NCBI RefSeq assembly: GCF_027596085.1
Contig: NC_072469.1
Location: forward strand, 11,119,914-11,183,913
Reading direction: 5' to 3'
Length of the DNA: 64,000 bases
Origin: Anoplopoma fimbria
Taxonomy: Eukaryota > Chordata > Actinopteri > Perciformes > Anoplopomatidae
This document shows positions 11,033-23,290 of this stretch, piece by piece. The translations under genes were made by a program, and so were the position numbers. Position 1 is the stretch's first letter. Every line of letters starts with the position of its first letter. The notes under the pieces were generated by a model. That model was not told the origin of the DNA and searched no databases. It saw nothing but the letters and a program-made list of their open reading frames with translations.

Positions 11033-11655
11033 CTGACAAAGTGAAAAAGGTTTGTTTCAAATTTTTGCGAATCTATTAAAAATTGAAACGAAAAAATAAC
11101 ATGTACATAAGTATTCACAGCCTTTGCCATGACACTCAAAAGAGCTCAGGTGCATCCTGTTTCCACTGATCATCCTTGAGATGTTTCTACAACTTGATTG
11201 GAGTCCACCTGTGGTAAATCCAGTTGATTGGACATGATTTGGAAAGGCACACACCTGTCTATATAAGGTCCCACAGTTGACAGTGTATGTCAGAGCACAA
11301 ACCCAGCCATGAAGTCCAAGGAATTGTCTGAGACCTCTGAGACAGGATTGTATCGAGGCACAGATCTGGGGAAGGGTACAGAAACATTTCTGCAGCATTG
11401 AAGGTCCCAATGAGCACAGTGGCCTCCATCATCCGTAAATGGAAGAAGCTTGGAACCACCAGGACTCTTCCTCTTCGTTCTTTATTTTTAATAGATTTAC
11501 AAACATTTTGAACAAACTTTTTTCATTTTGTCATTATGGGGTATTGTGTGTAGAATTTTGAGGAAAAAAATGAATTTAATCCATTTTGGAATATGGCTGT
11601 AACATAACAAAATGTGGAAAAAGTGAAGCGCTGTGAATACTTTCTGGATGCACTG
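11033..11655 (+). mobile_element. Tc1/mariner element, internally deleted and 5'-truncated
   Basis: The right end reads, on the minus strand, CAGTGCATCCAGAAAGTATT and is flanked by TA at 11656-11657, the Tc1 target. The left end keeps only the inner part of the inverted repeat (11033-11080 matches the right repeat from its internal GACAAA block); the outer part is missing. A TATATAAGG box lies at 11261-11269. Between the ends only the start of the transposase remains, joined directly to the 3' repeat at about 11473. Confidence 0.85.
11309..11473 (+). pseudogene. Tc1 transposase N-terminus (helix-turn-helix) remnant
   Basis: ATG at 11309 opens the usual MKSKELS start of fish Tc1 transposases. 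A one-base loss soon after puts the rest (RDRIV..., then AALKVPMSTVASIIRKWKKL) in another frame. This is the paired-like DNA-binding domain that recognises the inverted repeats. The catalytic DDE domain is wholly deleted. Confidence 0.8.
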
Positions 11656-11657
11656 TA

Positions 11658-13110
11658 TGAATGATTTTGGTCATTTAAATTTCAGCAAGAGACATGAATG
11701 CTGAGCAGCATTTAGTATGGCGTAATTATATAGATTGCCTTATTGTTAACAACCCCAATATGACTGACTTCTAGTGCCTTTTCTTCACTGAAAGGACCCC
11801 CTGGATGGTACTTTATCATGTTGAATCTTCCATAGGGGCTCCCAAGAGTGAACCTCTACTGCTCTTGATGTTGATTCATTAAGTTGTTGACCACTATACT
11901 GTGGTACAAATTATTTGCCTCAACATGTTTTGAATAGGCATTGACTGTCAATAAATGAAAAAACAGAATTCACTGTTCATTATTGGTGGTCGAAAAAAAG
12001 CTACGTGTCCATGCATTTCAATTATGAGACACTTGAAATGACAAGTGTAAGTCAATACGCCAATGCTGCTATGTGAGTGCACTCAATACACCTGGGAGTT
12101 AAGTCACATGGAGTTAATTGATGAGCCCTGCTCACTACAAGACAGCTGAAGAGAAGAAAGGGAATCGTAATGTCAGCCTCCTTCTCAGACATCTTGTGTA
12201 AGGCAACGCTGAGGCTGACACACATTTGTGTTGTGTTTGATCACTGTGTAAGCAGTAACAGTGAAAAACAGGTGGACTGCAACACTAGATAAGATGCCAT
12301 TAGCACATTGTATGTTTTGCACGTAAAACAATGTTCTGTAAAGTAATGCATTAGTACAGCTGTTAGATAAATGAAGTTTAGTGGAATAGAAGTAGAGCCC
12401 TTCTGCACTGTGATATCCAAGGACAGAGACTTTAGAATTGAACTCACCACGAGCCTGCTTGAAGTATATTCAGGCATATGGCAAACACACAATGTGAAAA
12501 TCCTGAGTAAATATATGTATGTACACACAGGCAAACATACACAATGCCTCTAATCTTTGGCCACTTGGGGTCAGTGGAAAAAAGTAATGAAGGTATCCTT
12601 AACATACCACCTTTGAAGTAGATACAGTTAACCTCTTGCTAGCAGACAGTTTATCTATGAGCTCGATGAACTGGTGGGTGCAGGGCTGATGACTTTCAGG
12701 TGGAACTAACCAGAGCGGGACACACATTCAGAAATGGCTTGAGTCCACATCAAGTGTTTAGGATGCAATATTCCAGATTTTTTTTAATTTTTTTTATAAA
12801 ATGTTACAATGCTGAAACATAGCAGCATGACAGACATGTCAAACAGATGAGTGTGTATGTGTGCGTGTAGGTGCTGGCTGCTCATTATGCTGCTATTGGA
12901 CGAGATTCGACTGTTGACACCCAATGTCAACAGTCACGTTCACTTTCATATCCATCAAATGCATTTTTCTTTATTATGATTTGTTTCTCCAGTATCTTGA
13001 TTCTGACACATCCTTGGAAAGCCTTTGATAAACCCTGGGACTTTATAGGGGAAATACGAAAACTCACGAGCACTGAAAGTCAATTTCCACCAAATATCAG
13101 GACTATCAGC

Positions 13111-13112
<2 letters not shown>
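11658..13112. other. Intergenic sequence, no gene seen
   Basis: Unique-looking AT-rich DNA with only short chance frames. The single structure I see is an 18-bp direct repeat: CTAGCAGACAGTTTATCT at 12639-12656 duplicates 11015-11032 at the left edge of the Tc1 remnant. Confidence 0.6.

Positions 13113-13183
<71 letters not shown>
13113..13183. repeat. (CA)n microsatellite
   Basis: About 35 uninterrupted AC dinucleotides; the open frames through it (Thr-His or Cys-Val runs) are artefacts. Confidence 0.97.
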
Positions 13184-13186
<3 letters not shown>

Positions 13187-14206
13187 CCATCAAGGTCCAG
13201 CAATGGAAAGAGAAGGAAACTCATTTGTTGCTGGTAAAAATGAAATCTTGAACGTGTCACCCCCGTCTTGTCAGACCATCCACCACAGCATCTTCTGACA
13301 TTGTTTACATTTCTCGCGTCCGTCCTCCGTGTCACACCAGCCTGAGGGGAATACGGGACATCATTTACATAATGTGTCATATCGTCTCAGTGCAAGACAG
13401 TCATCCTCAGTCTTCATTTTATGAGAGCCACTCCCCTTGCTCTAGAAGGCCAACTGAATGGGAGGTTCCCTGACACAGAAGAACAACGCTATGTGGCAAC
13501 ACAACGGTTCCCCAGCAACAATACTAAGCCTCAGGTTCCCTTCCCCATACTCAACTGGAGCATGTAATAGAGCAACAAATATCTTACAAAGACAACGACT
13601 TTCATTTCATGCATTGCTGAATACAAGCAAGCAAAAGTCAAGATCAGGATAGAGTTGCTCTTATTTATACCTACTATATCAAGGAATACCGTGAGAGCTA
13701 GGGAGAAATTGAATGGAAGAGAGAGAAAATCACTCATCATTCTTTTTTTCTGGAATGAGATTCAGGTGAACGACATGTTGCTCTTCTTGACATGCTTCAT
13801 CAAGATTTACTTCCTACATACATCAACATTTCAGAGAAGAAGCAATTTTATCACATTCACATTCTCGACATGCATGTGTTTTCTTTAAGGTTGGGTTATT
13901 CAACTGTTAAAGCAAAAAGCAGTGACCTAGGTTACCACATACGCTAATCAATAAGGTTATACATAATTTGACCGCTAGCACTAGCTGAGTCAACCTTAGT
14001 TGGGTAATAACTGAAGGTTTTTACCTTGCCATCAGACAGAGATTTTTTGACAGGGAACATTATCTAGTCCAGGCCAGTGTCTATGCTCTTTTCGGAGCCA
14101 CCATACTCCATTAAAAAAAATAAAAAGTAATTTTGCCTTGTAGGAAACAGGAGTTGCTGGTCTACCACTGACTTAAGGAGATGCTGACTACAACATCAAA
14201 GCCATC
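13184..14206. other. Intergenic sequence, no gene seen
   Basis: No frame with protein-like composition, no splice-site pairs around a recognisable domain, and no repeat I can name. Confidence 0.5.
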
Positions 14207-14645
14207 TGCATGGCACCATCTTATATTTCTGAACTTATAACCCAATGCTCTGCACCAAGATTACTCAGATCTTCTGACAAATTGCTCTTAAATATCCAAT
14301 GGTCCAGACTCAAAGGAGGACAGTGCTTTTACCATTTTAGCTCCAACACTATGGAATTGCCTCCCCATCTTTGTAAGTCAGTTGAAAAAAAATTGTATAG
14401 AGCTACTTGTATAGCTGTATAGTAGTATAAATATGAATTTCTTGCGTGCAATTCCTTTCATTTTTATGTCTTCTAACTCTCTTTATTTGTTTTATTTTTT
14501 ACTCTATGTTCCTGTTTTTAAATGATACAGGAGTTTTCATGCTTTCTACTATTACAGTTTTTTTATTAACTGTCAAGCACTATGGAACTATTTTTTTTTC
14601 TTCTTTTAAGTGCTGTATATACGAAGATTACTTACTTACTAATTA
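14207..14645 (+). mobile_element. Non-LTR retrotransposon (LINE) 3' end
   Basis: The open stretch 14207-14422 reads APSYISELITQ ... RLLRSSDKLLL, the familiar C-terminal end of fish L2-type reverse transcriptase polyproteins (consensus-like APxYLSEL ... RSLRSSD). It is followed by an AT-rich 3' UTR and a tail with AAGTGCTGTATATACGAAG and repeated ACTT units (14630-14641), as in LINE 3' tails ending ...TACTTACTTAC. It is 5'-truncated, as most LINE copies are. Family assignment is from memory of the protein pattern, so moderate. Confidence 0.65.
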
Positions 14646-15501
14646 CTGCACCAAAATAATGCCCTGAATGTAAACAATACAGGATTTTTTTCTTTTTATA
14701 TTTAAAGAATTGTTTGTAGCATTCAGGGTATCTATTGGGAGGGAAGGAATATTATGTTGAGAAGTATGTTTTCTTTTTCTGTCAAGCCCCCGTTTGATGA
14801 TATAGGAACATTGTAAGCCCCCCCGACCGCACCCACCCCAAATGGGTCGTACCTTCTTTGTTTTGAATTAATTGCATTATAATATATAAACTCTATAAAA
14901 TATTTGTTTTTCTTTCTAAAATAAGTACATATCACTTCACTTTTCCACTTCACAGTTTATTGTTCAGTTTGTTTTACTGAAAAAAAAATAGCAATAATAA
15001 AATCAATTTCCAAAGGACTTTAGATTGCTTTCAAGTAGTGCTTTCAGACATATTAATTGCATGACATTCTTGAATATATTTTCAAGTAAAATTAACTTCA
15101 AATGTTATGCCGTTGTTGTGGTGCTCGCGTCGCCTGTTACAGCTGTAGCAGACTTGCCATCTGATTTGCGCTTTGTACCAGTCACAAATGTGTCCATCTT
15201 GGTACATCGCTTCCTTCCTATCTCTTATCTTTTTCTCTTTCTGTGTCGCTCTGTGTCTTTCTTGCTCTCTTTGTGTCACTGTGTGTGTCTCTCTTTCGCT
15301 CTCTGTCTCTGGTTTTGCCGCGTCTGTAACATGAGCCGCTCTGGGGGGCGTGGTTGGAACACAGTGCATGACACGTCGGTTCCGCTTGATTTCTTTTTAT
15401 TTCTTTTTTATTTCTTAGGTGCAACCATATGATATAGTGCCCTATCTTTACAACTTGTTTGCAATTGTATTTGTTATAATTTTATTTTATATTGTTTTAC
15501 C
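14646..15501. other. Intergenic sequence with CT/GT-rich tract, no gene seen
   Basis: Holds a pyrimidine-rich low-complexity stretch (15215-15320, CTCTTTCTGTGTC-like). Overlapping frames on both strands here arise from that composition. Confidence 0.5.
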
Positions 15502-15553
15502 GGTGTGTGTGTGTGTGTGTTTGTGTGTGTGTTTGTGTGTGCCTGTGTGTGTG
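15502..15553. repeat. Interrupted (GT)n microsatellite
   Basis: GT repeats broken by TT and CC steps, on the left side of a hAT MITE terminus. Confidence 0.9.
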
Positions 15554-15559
15554 GGTTGG

Positions 15560-15631
15560 TGATGAATCCGCGCCCCCCCTGTAGTTCCACTGCGCCCCCC
15601 AAGGGGGCGCGCCCCAGTTTGGGAACCACTG
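15560..15631. mobile_element. Terminal piece of a hAT MITE (CAGTGGTTCCCAAAC family)
   Basis: Read on the minus strand from 15631 it starts CAGTGGTTCCCAAACTGGGG, a common vertebrate hAT terminus, followed by the usual C/G-rich hairpin (15590-15612). I could not find the other end or the matching 8-bp duplication (CCTTAGAG follows the terminus), so the element is truncated or its left end is diverged. Confidence 0.6.
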
Positions 15632-15639
15632 CCTTAGAG

Positions 15640-16357
15640 TGAGCTGTTTATATCCTAGTAGCCTAGAATAAACAAGCCAAACACCGAGTGGCGAAAGGGT
15701 CATTCAGGTCCTCAGGTTTCGGCGACTGCAATCGTAGTTTTCCAACATACTGGACTAACAGGAGAAGTTTTTAGTTGGCTCCAATCTGCGACCTCACCAC
15801 TAGATGCTGCCAAATCTGCACACTGGACCTCAACAGATTTGAAAAGGGAAGGAAGGAAATGCATCCACCATGTTTGTTAGAGCTGAATAATACACACGTC
15901 CTTTCTGGACCAAAACACTGACAGTAAATATAAGTAAACAGTTGATACATTTGATAATTCCCTCAAAAAATCCCTCAATTGATATGAAAATATAGTGTCC
16001 ATAACATGCAGAAAATCCTTCTTTATTGCTATCCACTTCTGAGTAATGACTATTGAGTGTTTTTTTATGTAAGGAATATAAAATGAGGGACTTGGAACAC
16101 AACACTTGGAACACAACACATTATTAATATGCTTGATTCAAATGCTCTTTTGTATTCAACTATCTTGCAACATTAGTGTGAGCTTAGTCAGTGTGTGTGG
16201 GTCTGGTGATCAGCGATGAGTGACACTAGTGACAGTAGAGGAGAAATTGCAGAGCGTAGGCCTGAAAGTAAACAATAGACTTTAATTGGACTACACATTT
16301 GTAAAAATGAAGGCTACTTTGCCAATGTTAATGTCATGTGTAGGTTACTTCTATGAC
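15640..16357. other. Intergenic sequence, no gene seen
   Basis: AT-rich, no recognisable coding or repeat structure. Confidence 0.5.
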
Positions 16358-16500
16358 TTTGCTTTATGGTCTCAATCTTTAGTTTCAAGTCTTCCTCAAT
16401 ACAGCATAATGTTCATTGTGTTAATTATGTGTCAATTTAAGGCGGGGCTACCTTCTGATTGAAGTTTCTCTACCAGAGCGTTGTCCGGTCTGTGAGTCAA
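16358..16500 (+). repeat. Dispersed repeat, partial copy (second copy at 56700-57050)
   Basis: TTTATGGTCTCAATCT and TAGTTTCAAGTCTTC with the following ATACAGCAT...GATGTTCATTG-like block and a GGCGGGGCTA block recur in the same order at 56817-56945. The copy here lacks the left part carrying the GCCAGCAGGGG block. I know this as a common teleost interspersed repeat but cannot assign its class. Confidence 0.7.
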
Positions 16501-18479
16501 CAACAATGCTTAAGTTATTATGAATCAACCAAATGGAGGCTGCTGCTGTAAAAAAACACAGTGAACTGACAAAACAACTCAATCTTTCTTTCTCGTAAGC
16601 TTTGCTCTATGGCAAATTATCCTAACTCAAGTGTAGCTCAAGAGTCAGCTAGCTACTATGGGCTGGAAGAGCGACCACTTTGGTATTCACAGTTAGCCGG
16701 CAAGGTAGTGTCATTAGGAAAAAGGCCATTATGAAATTTAAAAATTAATAATTTTAATGATTTCACAAATTATCTTTTAATTCATCCAATTGACATAATA
16801 TATTAATATGAAATGTATTTACAATGATTTAATTTTTTTAAAAATTGAACATTATGGGGCTCAATAAATGGCAGCCTGTTCCCCTTGGGTGTCTCCCTTT
16901 GGACGTGGTCAGGCCTGACTGGCTGACCTCAGGGCAGAACCACCACAAGCTGAAAGGGATGACATCTCCCAGCTGGTCTGGATGTTCCAGGAAGAACACA
17001 AAAATGTTGAGGAAAATAACATTTGGTTTGCTCTCTTGCTATTGCTACTTTGTCTCTGAACCGAATTGAACGGATGGATATGTCAAAACAAACACAACAA
17101 ATGTTGATTGGTTCACTTGTAAATGCAATGCTAAGTCAGAGTAATATGCAAGTTGTGTCCTGACTAACCCGACATTGCTCATTTAAAAAAAAGGGGGATA
17201 ATGTGATGGAAAATAAATACGGATGATTCCATTCAGAGGATGTAGTTAAAGTCAACAGCACTCAGTGGGAAATGTATACGTTTCTCCAGGCGCTGCTGTG
17301 TTTTTCTCTGGCTGACGCTGACAATGTGCACTACAGCTAAAGCAAAGACCTCAGAGCGTCCAGGGCATCGCCCCACAAGACGGGTTGTTTGAGGAGTCAC
17401 GTGGCTGCTTCAAAATAACAGAATAAGAAACAGATGTGTGTAAATACAGATTGCATGTCAATACAGCCATACTGTCTTTAAATCAGCTGATTAACAGCTG
17501 ATTCAAACTGAAAAGCTCTCTAGCGTTTCATGACATTTACTGATGCAGTTGTAACGCAGTTACAATGTGTTTACTATGCATGCACATGTGGTGACATATG
17601 TTGATAATGAACATTTCAAGCCGAGTCGCTTCTGCATGAATTCTGCATCTGTTTGCACAGTTGTGTCTTCTAGGAAAGGCTTTATTAGAGCTGACATTTG
17701 AATTCTACTTCAGGGATTTATAATGTCTACAAGCTGAGTGATATACAATAATATGTGTAATATATAGTCAGACACTGGTGCATGTCTCCTTCTTTGTGCT
17801 ATTGTACAAAGCTCTTAGGTTGTGTGGTGCGACATCATAAAAAGGCAAAAGTGTTATTTCCTTATACATTGGCAACCATGACAACACAAATGTGGGAAAT
17901 AGTCTGCAGAGAGACTTTCGTATGTCTTTGTAGTCTTGCCTCAATGAATCCGACAAATGAGGACGTGTGTGGCAACTTTTGGACGGCCAGAAAGGCTTAA
18001 TGGTGGTGCACTCTGTCGTACACACAAAATTGTGCTGCTATTTAAGCAGAGTAACTAATGGAAAACAATACCTTCAGTACAAAGTCCAAATCCTGCATTA
18101 CATTCACACCTCCTCACACCTGGCCAGTCACTGTACGAAGTGGGTGCGCTTGTTGGGGTGTTGATTTCGTTCAGTTTCAGAAAAGTGTTGGGAACAAGAT
18201 CCCTCACTGGCTTCCCACTTGCCAGTTGTGTCTTTTGGGGCGCCACCTGCAGTCAACACCCCATGGTATTGAACCCGGGTATGTGCAGTCTGTTGGTAAG
18301 AGTTCCAAGTGGCTAGATCTACGATAGATGATGTGCGCTGTGTAAAGATACATAAAAAAACATACATAAAAAAAAAATCTGTTTTACAGATAATAGACTC
18401 CAGTTCAAATCTCTTGATTAATCATCTATAAATTACATTGGAAAACAATACACTAAGAATTACACGAGACTCTGCAAAA
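16501..18479. other. Intergenic sequence with a short perfect inverted repeat
   Basis: No gene seen. At 17481-17503 AATCAGCTG and CAGCTGATT form a perfect 9-bp inverted repeat around ATTAA, containing two E-box cores (CAGCTG). Confidence 0.5.
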
Positions 18480-19190
18480 GAGAAAAACAGAACAAGGACC
18501 TGGAGGTCCACATTACGACCATAATTCTGGCAAATCAACTTCAATTCATATTCAGTGGATCCACCCCAATCAAAACCATAAGACATGGTCAGATATAGAA
18601 CAAACTGTTTGTAAAGACATTCAGATTTCCGACTTACCCTTTTTCAGTCCATCAAACGCCATGCTTGTTTCAAAACATTAAGAAACGCAGAAGCTCTGAC
18701 CCACCTGAACCAGAACCATCTCATTTTAAACCTGGAACATCCCGAGTACCAAGAAACCACTTAATTTCTGCACAGCAAAAACATCTACTTCCTCTCTAAA
18801 AAAAAACAACCTACAACTCATTCAGTGAAATACTCCACAGAACACACTACACTGGGCAACACATGTGTAAAAGCCCAGACAGCTCTGTTAACACCACCTG
18901 GGACTGAACACCTGTCACTATCTGTCCTCCTGGTCGGCAGCTACCCATTATCCCCCTCACTGTGCTTAGGAGACATATCAACAATCAATCTAACAAAAAA
19001 CAAACACTAGATCACTCCCTGTAGATCTAACTAACGCCTGGTGAACTGGAATTCAAGGAACACCTCACATATCGCACACTGGAAATTCTGAATAATAGAT
19101 TACATCTCTATGGAAAATTGAACCACCTCTGTCATAGCAATGCAACAGAACTCCACTCCATCTGGTCATCTCTCATTCATTTCTTACAAA
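18480..19190 (+). mobile_element. Degenerate L1-like LINE ORF2 C-terminal remnant
   Basis: Broken frames over this stretch give phrases that occur in order in the C-terminal part of fish L1 ORF2 proteins: DMVRYRTNC, SIKRHACFK, then GDISTINLTKNK and LVNWNSRNTSHIAHWK. Many stops and frame changes mark it as old. The call rests on pattern memory without alignment. Confidence 0.45.
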
Positions 19191-19342
19191 CCTGATTCCA
19201 TTCCATATTTTTGCTCTATTTTAATTAATTTAAATTTGGCCTATCTGCCAATAATTGGATCACATTCATCTGTATTAGTTCCTACACATTTGTCAGAATC
19301 TACATGAATGCATACATACATAAATACTTACAAACATACTTA

Positions 19343-19429
19343 TATACATACATACATACATACATACATACATACATACATACATACATACATACATACA
19401 TACATACTTATATACATACATAAATACAT
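19343..19429. repeat. (TACA)n microsatellite
   Basis: About twenty CATA/TACA tetranucleotides, imperfect at both edges. Confidence 0.95.
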
Positions 19430-19859
19430 ATTCTAAAAGACTGGGAAGAAAGTCAATAGTGATGATGTTAATGATCATGTTGCAGTTAATTGCAGTGTTT
19501 TAATATTAATAAAACAAAATGAAATGCATTTGTTTCACCAGTGTTAATATTACAAATATTTTTATAAATATTATTAAACAACTCCTCAACCTCCTTAACA
19601 TAAAAAAATCTATTTTCCACCAATTGATCAATGCATTATTATTTTTGCATATGTATTCAATTTTACATTTATTAATTTGATCAACACTCACCAGCCAATG
19701 AGCTCCTCCGTAGACTGACTACGCACACACAAACACTAAGCTGTGTGTGCCAGCTGTGCGCCACATTCATCATGTGAATATTGCTGGGAGAACACAAATT
19801 AACTCATTTGCACCTAACCCTAAGAAACAACTTCTTGGTGGATTAAAAAAGGAAGCAGG

Positions 19860-20640
19860 ATTTCAAAACCCTGCCCCTCTGGAAGCGACCTATAAGCTGC
19901 TGAATAGCCTTCACTCTCTTCTGGGAAAGGACGGCTTTCATTGACTGCGAGTGGAGTGTCATGCCCAGGTAACCTACCCTCTGACTGGGTGTAAGATTGC
20001 TCTTCGAGTAGTTCACCGTAAGGCCAGTTGGCTCACATGACCAAGGAGCATCGCTGCATCTCTGACTGCCCGCTGCGCAGTTGGAGAAATGAGTTGCTAA
20101 TCGTCCAGGTATGGTAAAATTGTCAAACCTCTGGCTTGCATTGGAGAAAGGGTGGCTGCCACGCACCTTGTAATTACGCGAGGGGCCAGTGAGAGACCGA
20201 ATGGCATCACTTTGAATTGGTATACCTTTCCTTGGAAGGCAAACCTGAGGACCTGCCTGTGGTGAGGTGCAATAGGCACGTGGAAATAGGCATCCTTGAG
20301 GTCTATTGACACAAACCAGGCCCCCCACGCCACTGACTGGAGAATATCTGCCAACATCTTGAACATTCGAAATGACAGAAACTTTCTCAAGTCTAGGATT
20401 GGGTGGAACCCGCCATCCTTCTATGGAATTAAAAAATACACTGAGTAGAACCCACCGAGCCGTGCATGCCACTCTACAGGCTCGATTGCCTCTTTGTCTA
20501 ACAGGGCGAGGTATTTTTCGGGGTCCCTGACCACAGTCATTCTGACCCCGCAGAAAGTGGGTGGCCGGCATCGGCACTGTAGTGTGTATCCCTTGGAGAG
20601 ACGTCAGACCCCAAGGGTCTCCCTCTCCCAGTAGCTGAGG
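19860..20640 (-). pseudogene. DIRS reverse transcriptase, broken
   Basis: On the minus strand, 20390-20097 encodes FVSIDLKDAYFHVPIAPHH, then FAFQGKVYQFKVMPFGL and, at the catalytic site, YLDD. The codon after YLDD, normally Trp in these enzymes, is TAG, so translation ends at the active site. A second frame continues with LTVNYSKSNLTPSQ and YLGMTL, the usual downstream part. At least one frame change and one nonsense codon make it inactive. Confidence 0.75.
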
Positions 20641-20812
20641 TGCTGCTGAGAGAAGCATTCAACGCCGGCCCCTCGCACATCAGGTCTGACCCCCCCGACT
20701 CCTAAAGCCTTTGGGGGGACAACCACAAGGGGCTGGTGCTCTTGGCATCTGAAAGGCTGGCCGGGAAGGAGCCCGGCTGCGCTGCTCATTGTGCCCAGGA
20801 TAGTGAGTGGCT

Positions 20813-21165
20813 CTAGGTTGTACAAGCAGTCGGATAAGATTGGCTGGGATGAGGTGGCAAAAGATCCCTTTGTCTCAGAACTGGAACCGGGGCCCATCGC
20901 AGGCCCGCAAACCACTGCCTGGCTTGTTCTGCCTGCACACGGCGCTCTAGTGCCTGCTGAGCAGCTAGCACAAACATCTGACCTGGAACCACTGGAAGTG
21001 AATGAACAGTGCGACGACAACCCTCCGACAAAGGGGACTGCGTTAGCCAGACCTGGCGGCGTGCCAACGTCACTGTTGACATCAACCGTCCAAGCTCCCT
21101 AGACATGTAAGCAAAACCCTGAAGGGAAGCATCACTTATACATGTCATGTACACATGACATCTAT
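20813..21165 (-). pseudogene. DIRS gag-like fragment
   Basis: The phrases ELGRLMSTVTLARRQVWLTQ, SLPVVPGQMF and ALERRVQAEQARQ are typical of the fish DIRS first ORF. It sits upstream of the RT in the element's sense. The start is missing at the junction near 21165, where a short inverted repeat (ATGTCATGT / ACATGACAT, 21142-21161) occurs. Confidence 0.6.
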
Positions 21166-21170
21166 TGCTT

Positions 21171-21596
21171 CAGTCCTGGTTGTGACGGTTGTTTTGGTCG
21201 GCTTCTTCCTCCTGACTTTAATAACTGACTCGCGTTCATACTGGTAGGGCAGCACAGATGCTGCTAATATCGCTCATCGAGCTACGACAGTGTTTTGGAG
21301 CTCGGGGAGCTGAATTCTGTTGGCGGGAAGGGGCGACATTTCCGCATATGCGCAACACGGTTGACCAATCGCAACAGAGCGGGCTAGCTGACCAACCAGG
21401 GCAGACTTGGCAGTCTGGGGGGAGGAGCAAGCCTCTAACAGAGCGTTTCAAAGAGAAAGTGAGAAGAGAGAAGAGGACAGCCAGGATGAGAAAAACAAAG
21501 GCGGGTTTTGAGCATTAACGCATATAAACATGTTGTAACTGTAACTTGAGATAAAAAAATATGCACCTGAAAAAGAGCATAATAGGGCCTGTTTAA
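21171..21596 (+). mobile_element. TTAA-flanked MITE, copy A (left-truncated)
   Basis: It ends AAAGAGCATAATAGGGCCTG + TTTAAG at 21593-21596, the same terminus (inverted) as at 30811. From CAGTCCTGGTTGTGACGG onwards it matches the reverse complement of 30811-31197. The left terminus has been replaced by the DIRS fragment. TTAA at the ends suggests a piggyBac- or Kolobok-type mobilisation. Confidence 0.7.
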
Positions 21597-22979
21597 GATA
21601 ATGTCTACTGAGGTCTGCAGCAGGCTTACTGCTACACATAGATTTTCATAGTCCGGCTGATGCTCAGAACGGGCGTTATACCAGACTTGGCGTTGGGTTC
21701 CGTTGTTCTGGGGGTCTATGCATGGTGCTCCCTGTTTTGGCTTAGTAATCGCTTGGCAGTTCCAGGGAGCATTTTAAGAGCGGAGCCACAAGCGCCGAGT
21801 ATAACTGCATTTCCATTGTTGCAATATATGGATAAAAAATCTATGACGTGAGTGTTCCTGACTAAATATACTTTGAAGTCGAAAACTACTTTTAATGTAA
21901 ATACTTTATTTGCAGAACACAAGGTCATAAAGTCCTAGAGAGACTGCAGGACTCACAGCACAGGACAACTGTGGCACCTTTGAACATTAGCATTATCACT
22001 GAGGTGGGATTCTACCAGTAACTAAACCTCTTCTGTCCCTCCAGATGTGTCCACTCATGACTCCATCTATGCAGTTTCCACACTACCAGTTACACAAAAA
22101 CAAATAAAGTGCACCCCCAATGCCTCAAACAAAGCGATGATTACATTGTGGCATTGACATTTGAAGCAGCCCCTTGCCAAGTCGGCCCAAAACTCATTGC
22201 TCACCCTGTTCATTACCTCCCATAATGATCCTATTCAGAGACAGCGGGGCCCAGCCTCGGCCCGGGGACCCGGCAATAATCCCTCGCATTAATTAGATGA
22301 CCCCCGGAGATGGCTGCTGCTGCATTGGTGGGCACAATGACAGGCTCTCTGCTTATTGTTTATGGCCAGCTGTAAAGTGTCCAGGAGTCGGAGAGATGGG
22401 GGGGGCGGCTGGGGGGCAATCAGTCCAGAGTGGATGGCAATGATGTAGAAACATCTTTTCTCTCCACCAGTGTTGGTTGTGACGGTCCGTTTTGCTCTTT
22501 GGAAACAACGCTTCCTCACATTTTCTTAGAAAATAATATTGAATTGGAGCATTACAGTGTGAATAATGCGGGTTCTTTCAGGATTTGATTATTGACCCAG
22601 TCTTTGCTGACTCAACACTTACTGCATGTGGAGCTTCATGATCTGCACTAAGTAAACTTGTGAAAATCCATAAGGACTCCTTTTCTCGGCCCATGATAAT
22701 GCATGTGTCACATTGGCAATTTACAGTAGTTCTTATTATTATGAATTAAACTTTGCAGTAGTGTATTGTAACACGTACAGTTAGAAACCATTAAATTGCA
22801 ATTACAACACTGAAATTACAGTATGTCAACGGTCTGGCTGGTTTCACCCAACATACGTAGCAAAAGCTAGAAAAAAAGAATGGGGATGTAGTTCATAGAT
22901 ATCCAACGAAATTATTTTGTATGTTATCCACATATTCATGAATGAGGAAGCGTTAAGTCCGCCAATGCACACACAGGTG
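21597..22979. other. Intergenic sequence; 22150-22450 reads like a conserved regulatory block
   Basis: No gene seen. The part 22150-22450 is free of simple repeats and has higher, even complexity with ATTAATTAG and TTGTTTATGG, the texture of vertebrate conserved non-coding elements. This is a suggestion from texture alone. Confidence 0.3.
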
Positions 22980-23290
22980 GATGGGTCCAACCAACAACAA
23001 TCTTTCAACCAGAATACCGCAGTTTATTCCCCACATGAAATGGGAAGTCAATGTTGATGTTTTTGTCCAAAACTTGCTTACTTCAGAAATGACATTTCCA
23101 AAATTATTTTAACCCAAACCATCTTTCCTAAACCCAACTTAGTGGTTTTATTTCCTAAACCCAACTAAGTATTTCGCTATGTATTCCTAAATCTAAAATA
23201 CCTTTGTAGCCTTAACCTGAATTAGTTTCCTGTTAAGACGGACGTTTATTTTGAAATGACCCTTTGCATGTAACGAGTGGAAATTGACAC
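22980..23290 (+). repeat. Dispersed repeat with CCTAAACCCAAC blocks, copy 1
   Basis: It shares GGTGGATGGGT, AATCTTTCA-CCAG, several CCTAAACCCAACTAAGT-like blocks and TTCCTGT with copies at 24725-25115 and 43760-43960 and, inverted, 35760-35945. It is a known type of teleost interspersed repeat; class unknown to me. Confidence 0.6.

Larger units (their letters stand above)
19850..21165 (-). mobile_element. DIRS-type retrotransposon fragment
   Basis: A gag-like segment is followed on the minus strand by a reverse transcriptase domain of the DIRS type. RNase H, the methyltransferase-like domain and the tyrosine recombinase that complete DIRS elements are absent. The right edge (about 21165) abuts a truncated TTAA MITE and the left edge is lost near 19850. 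It is much more G+C-rich than its surroundings, a sign of foreign origin. Confidence 0.75.
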
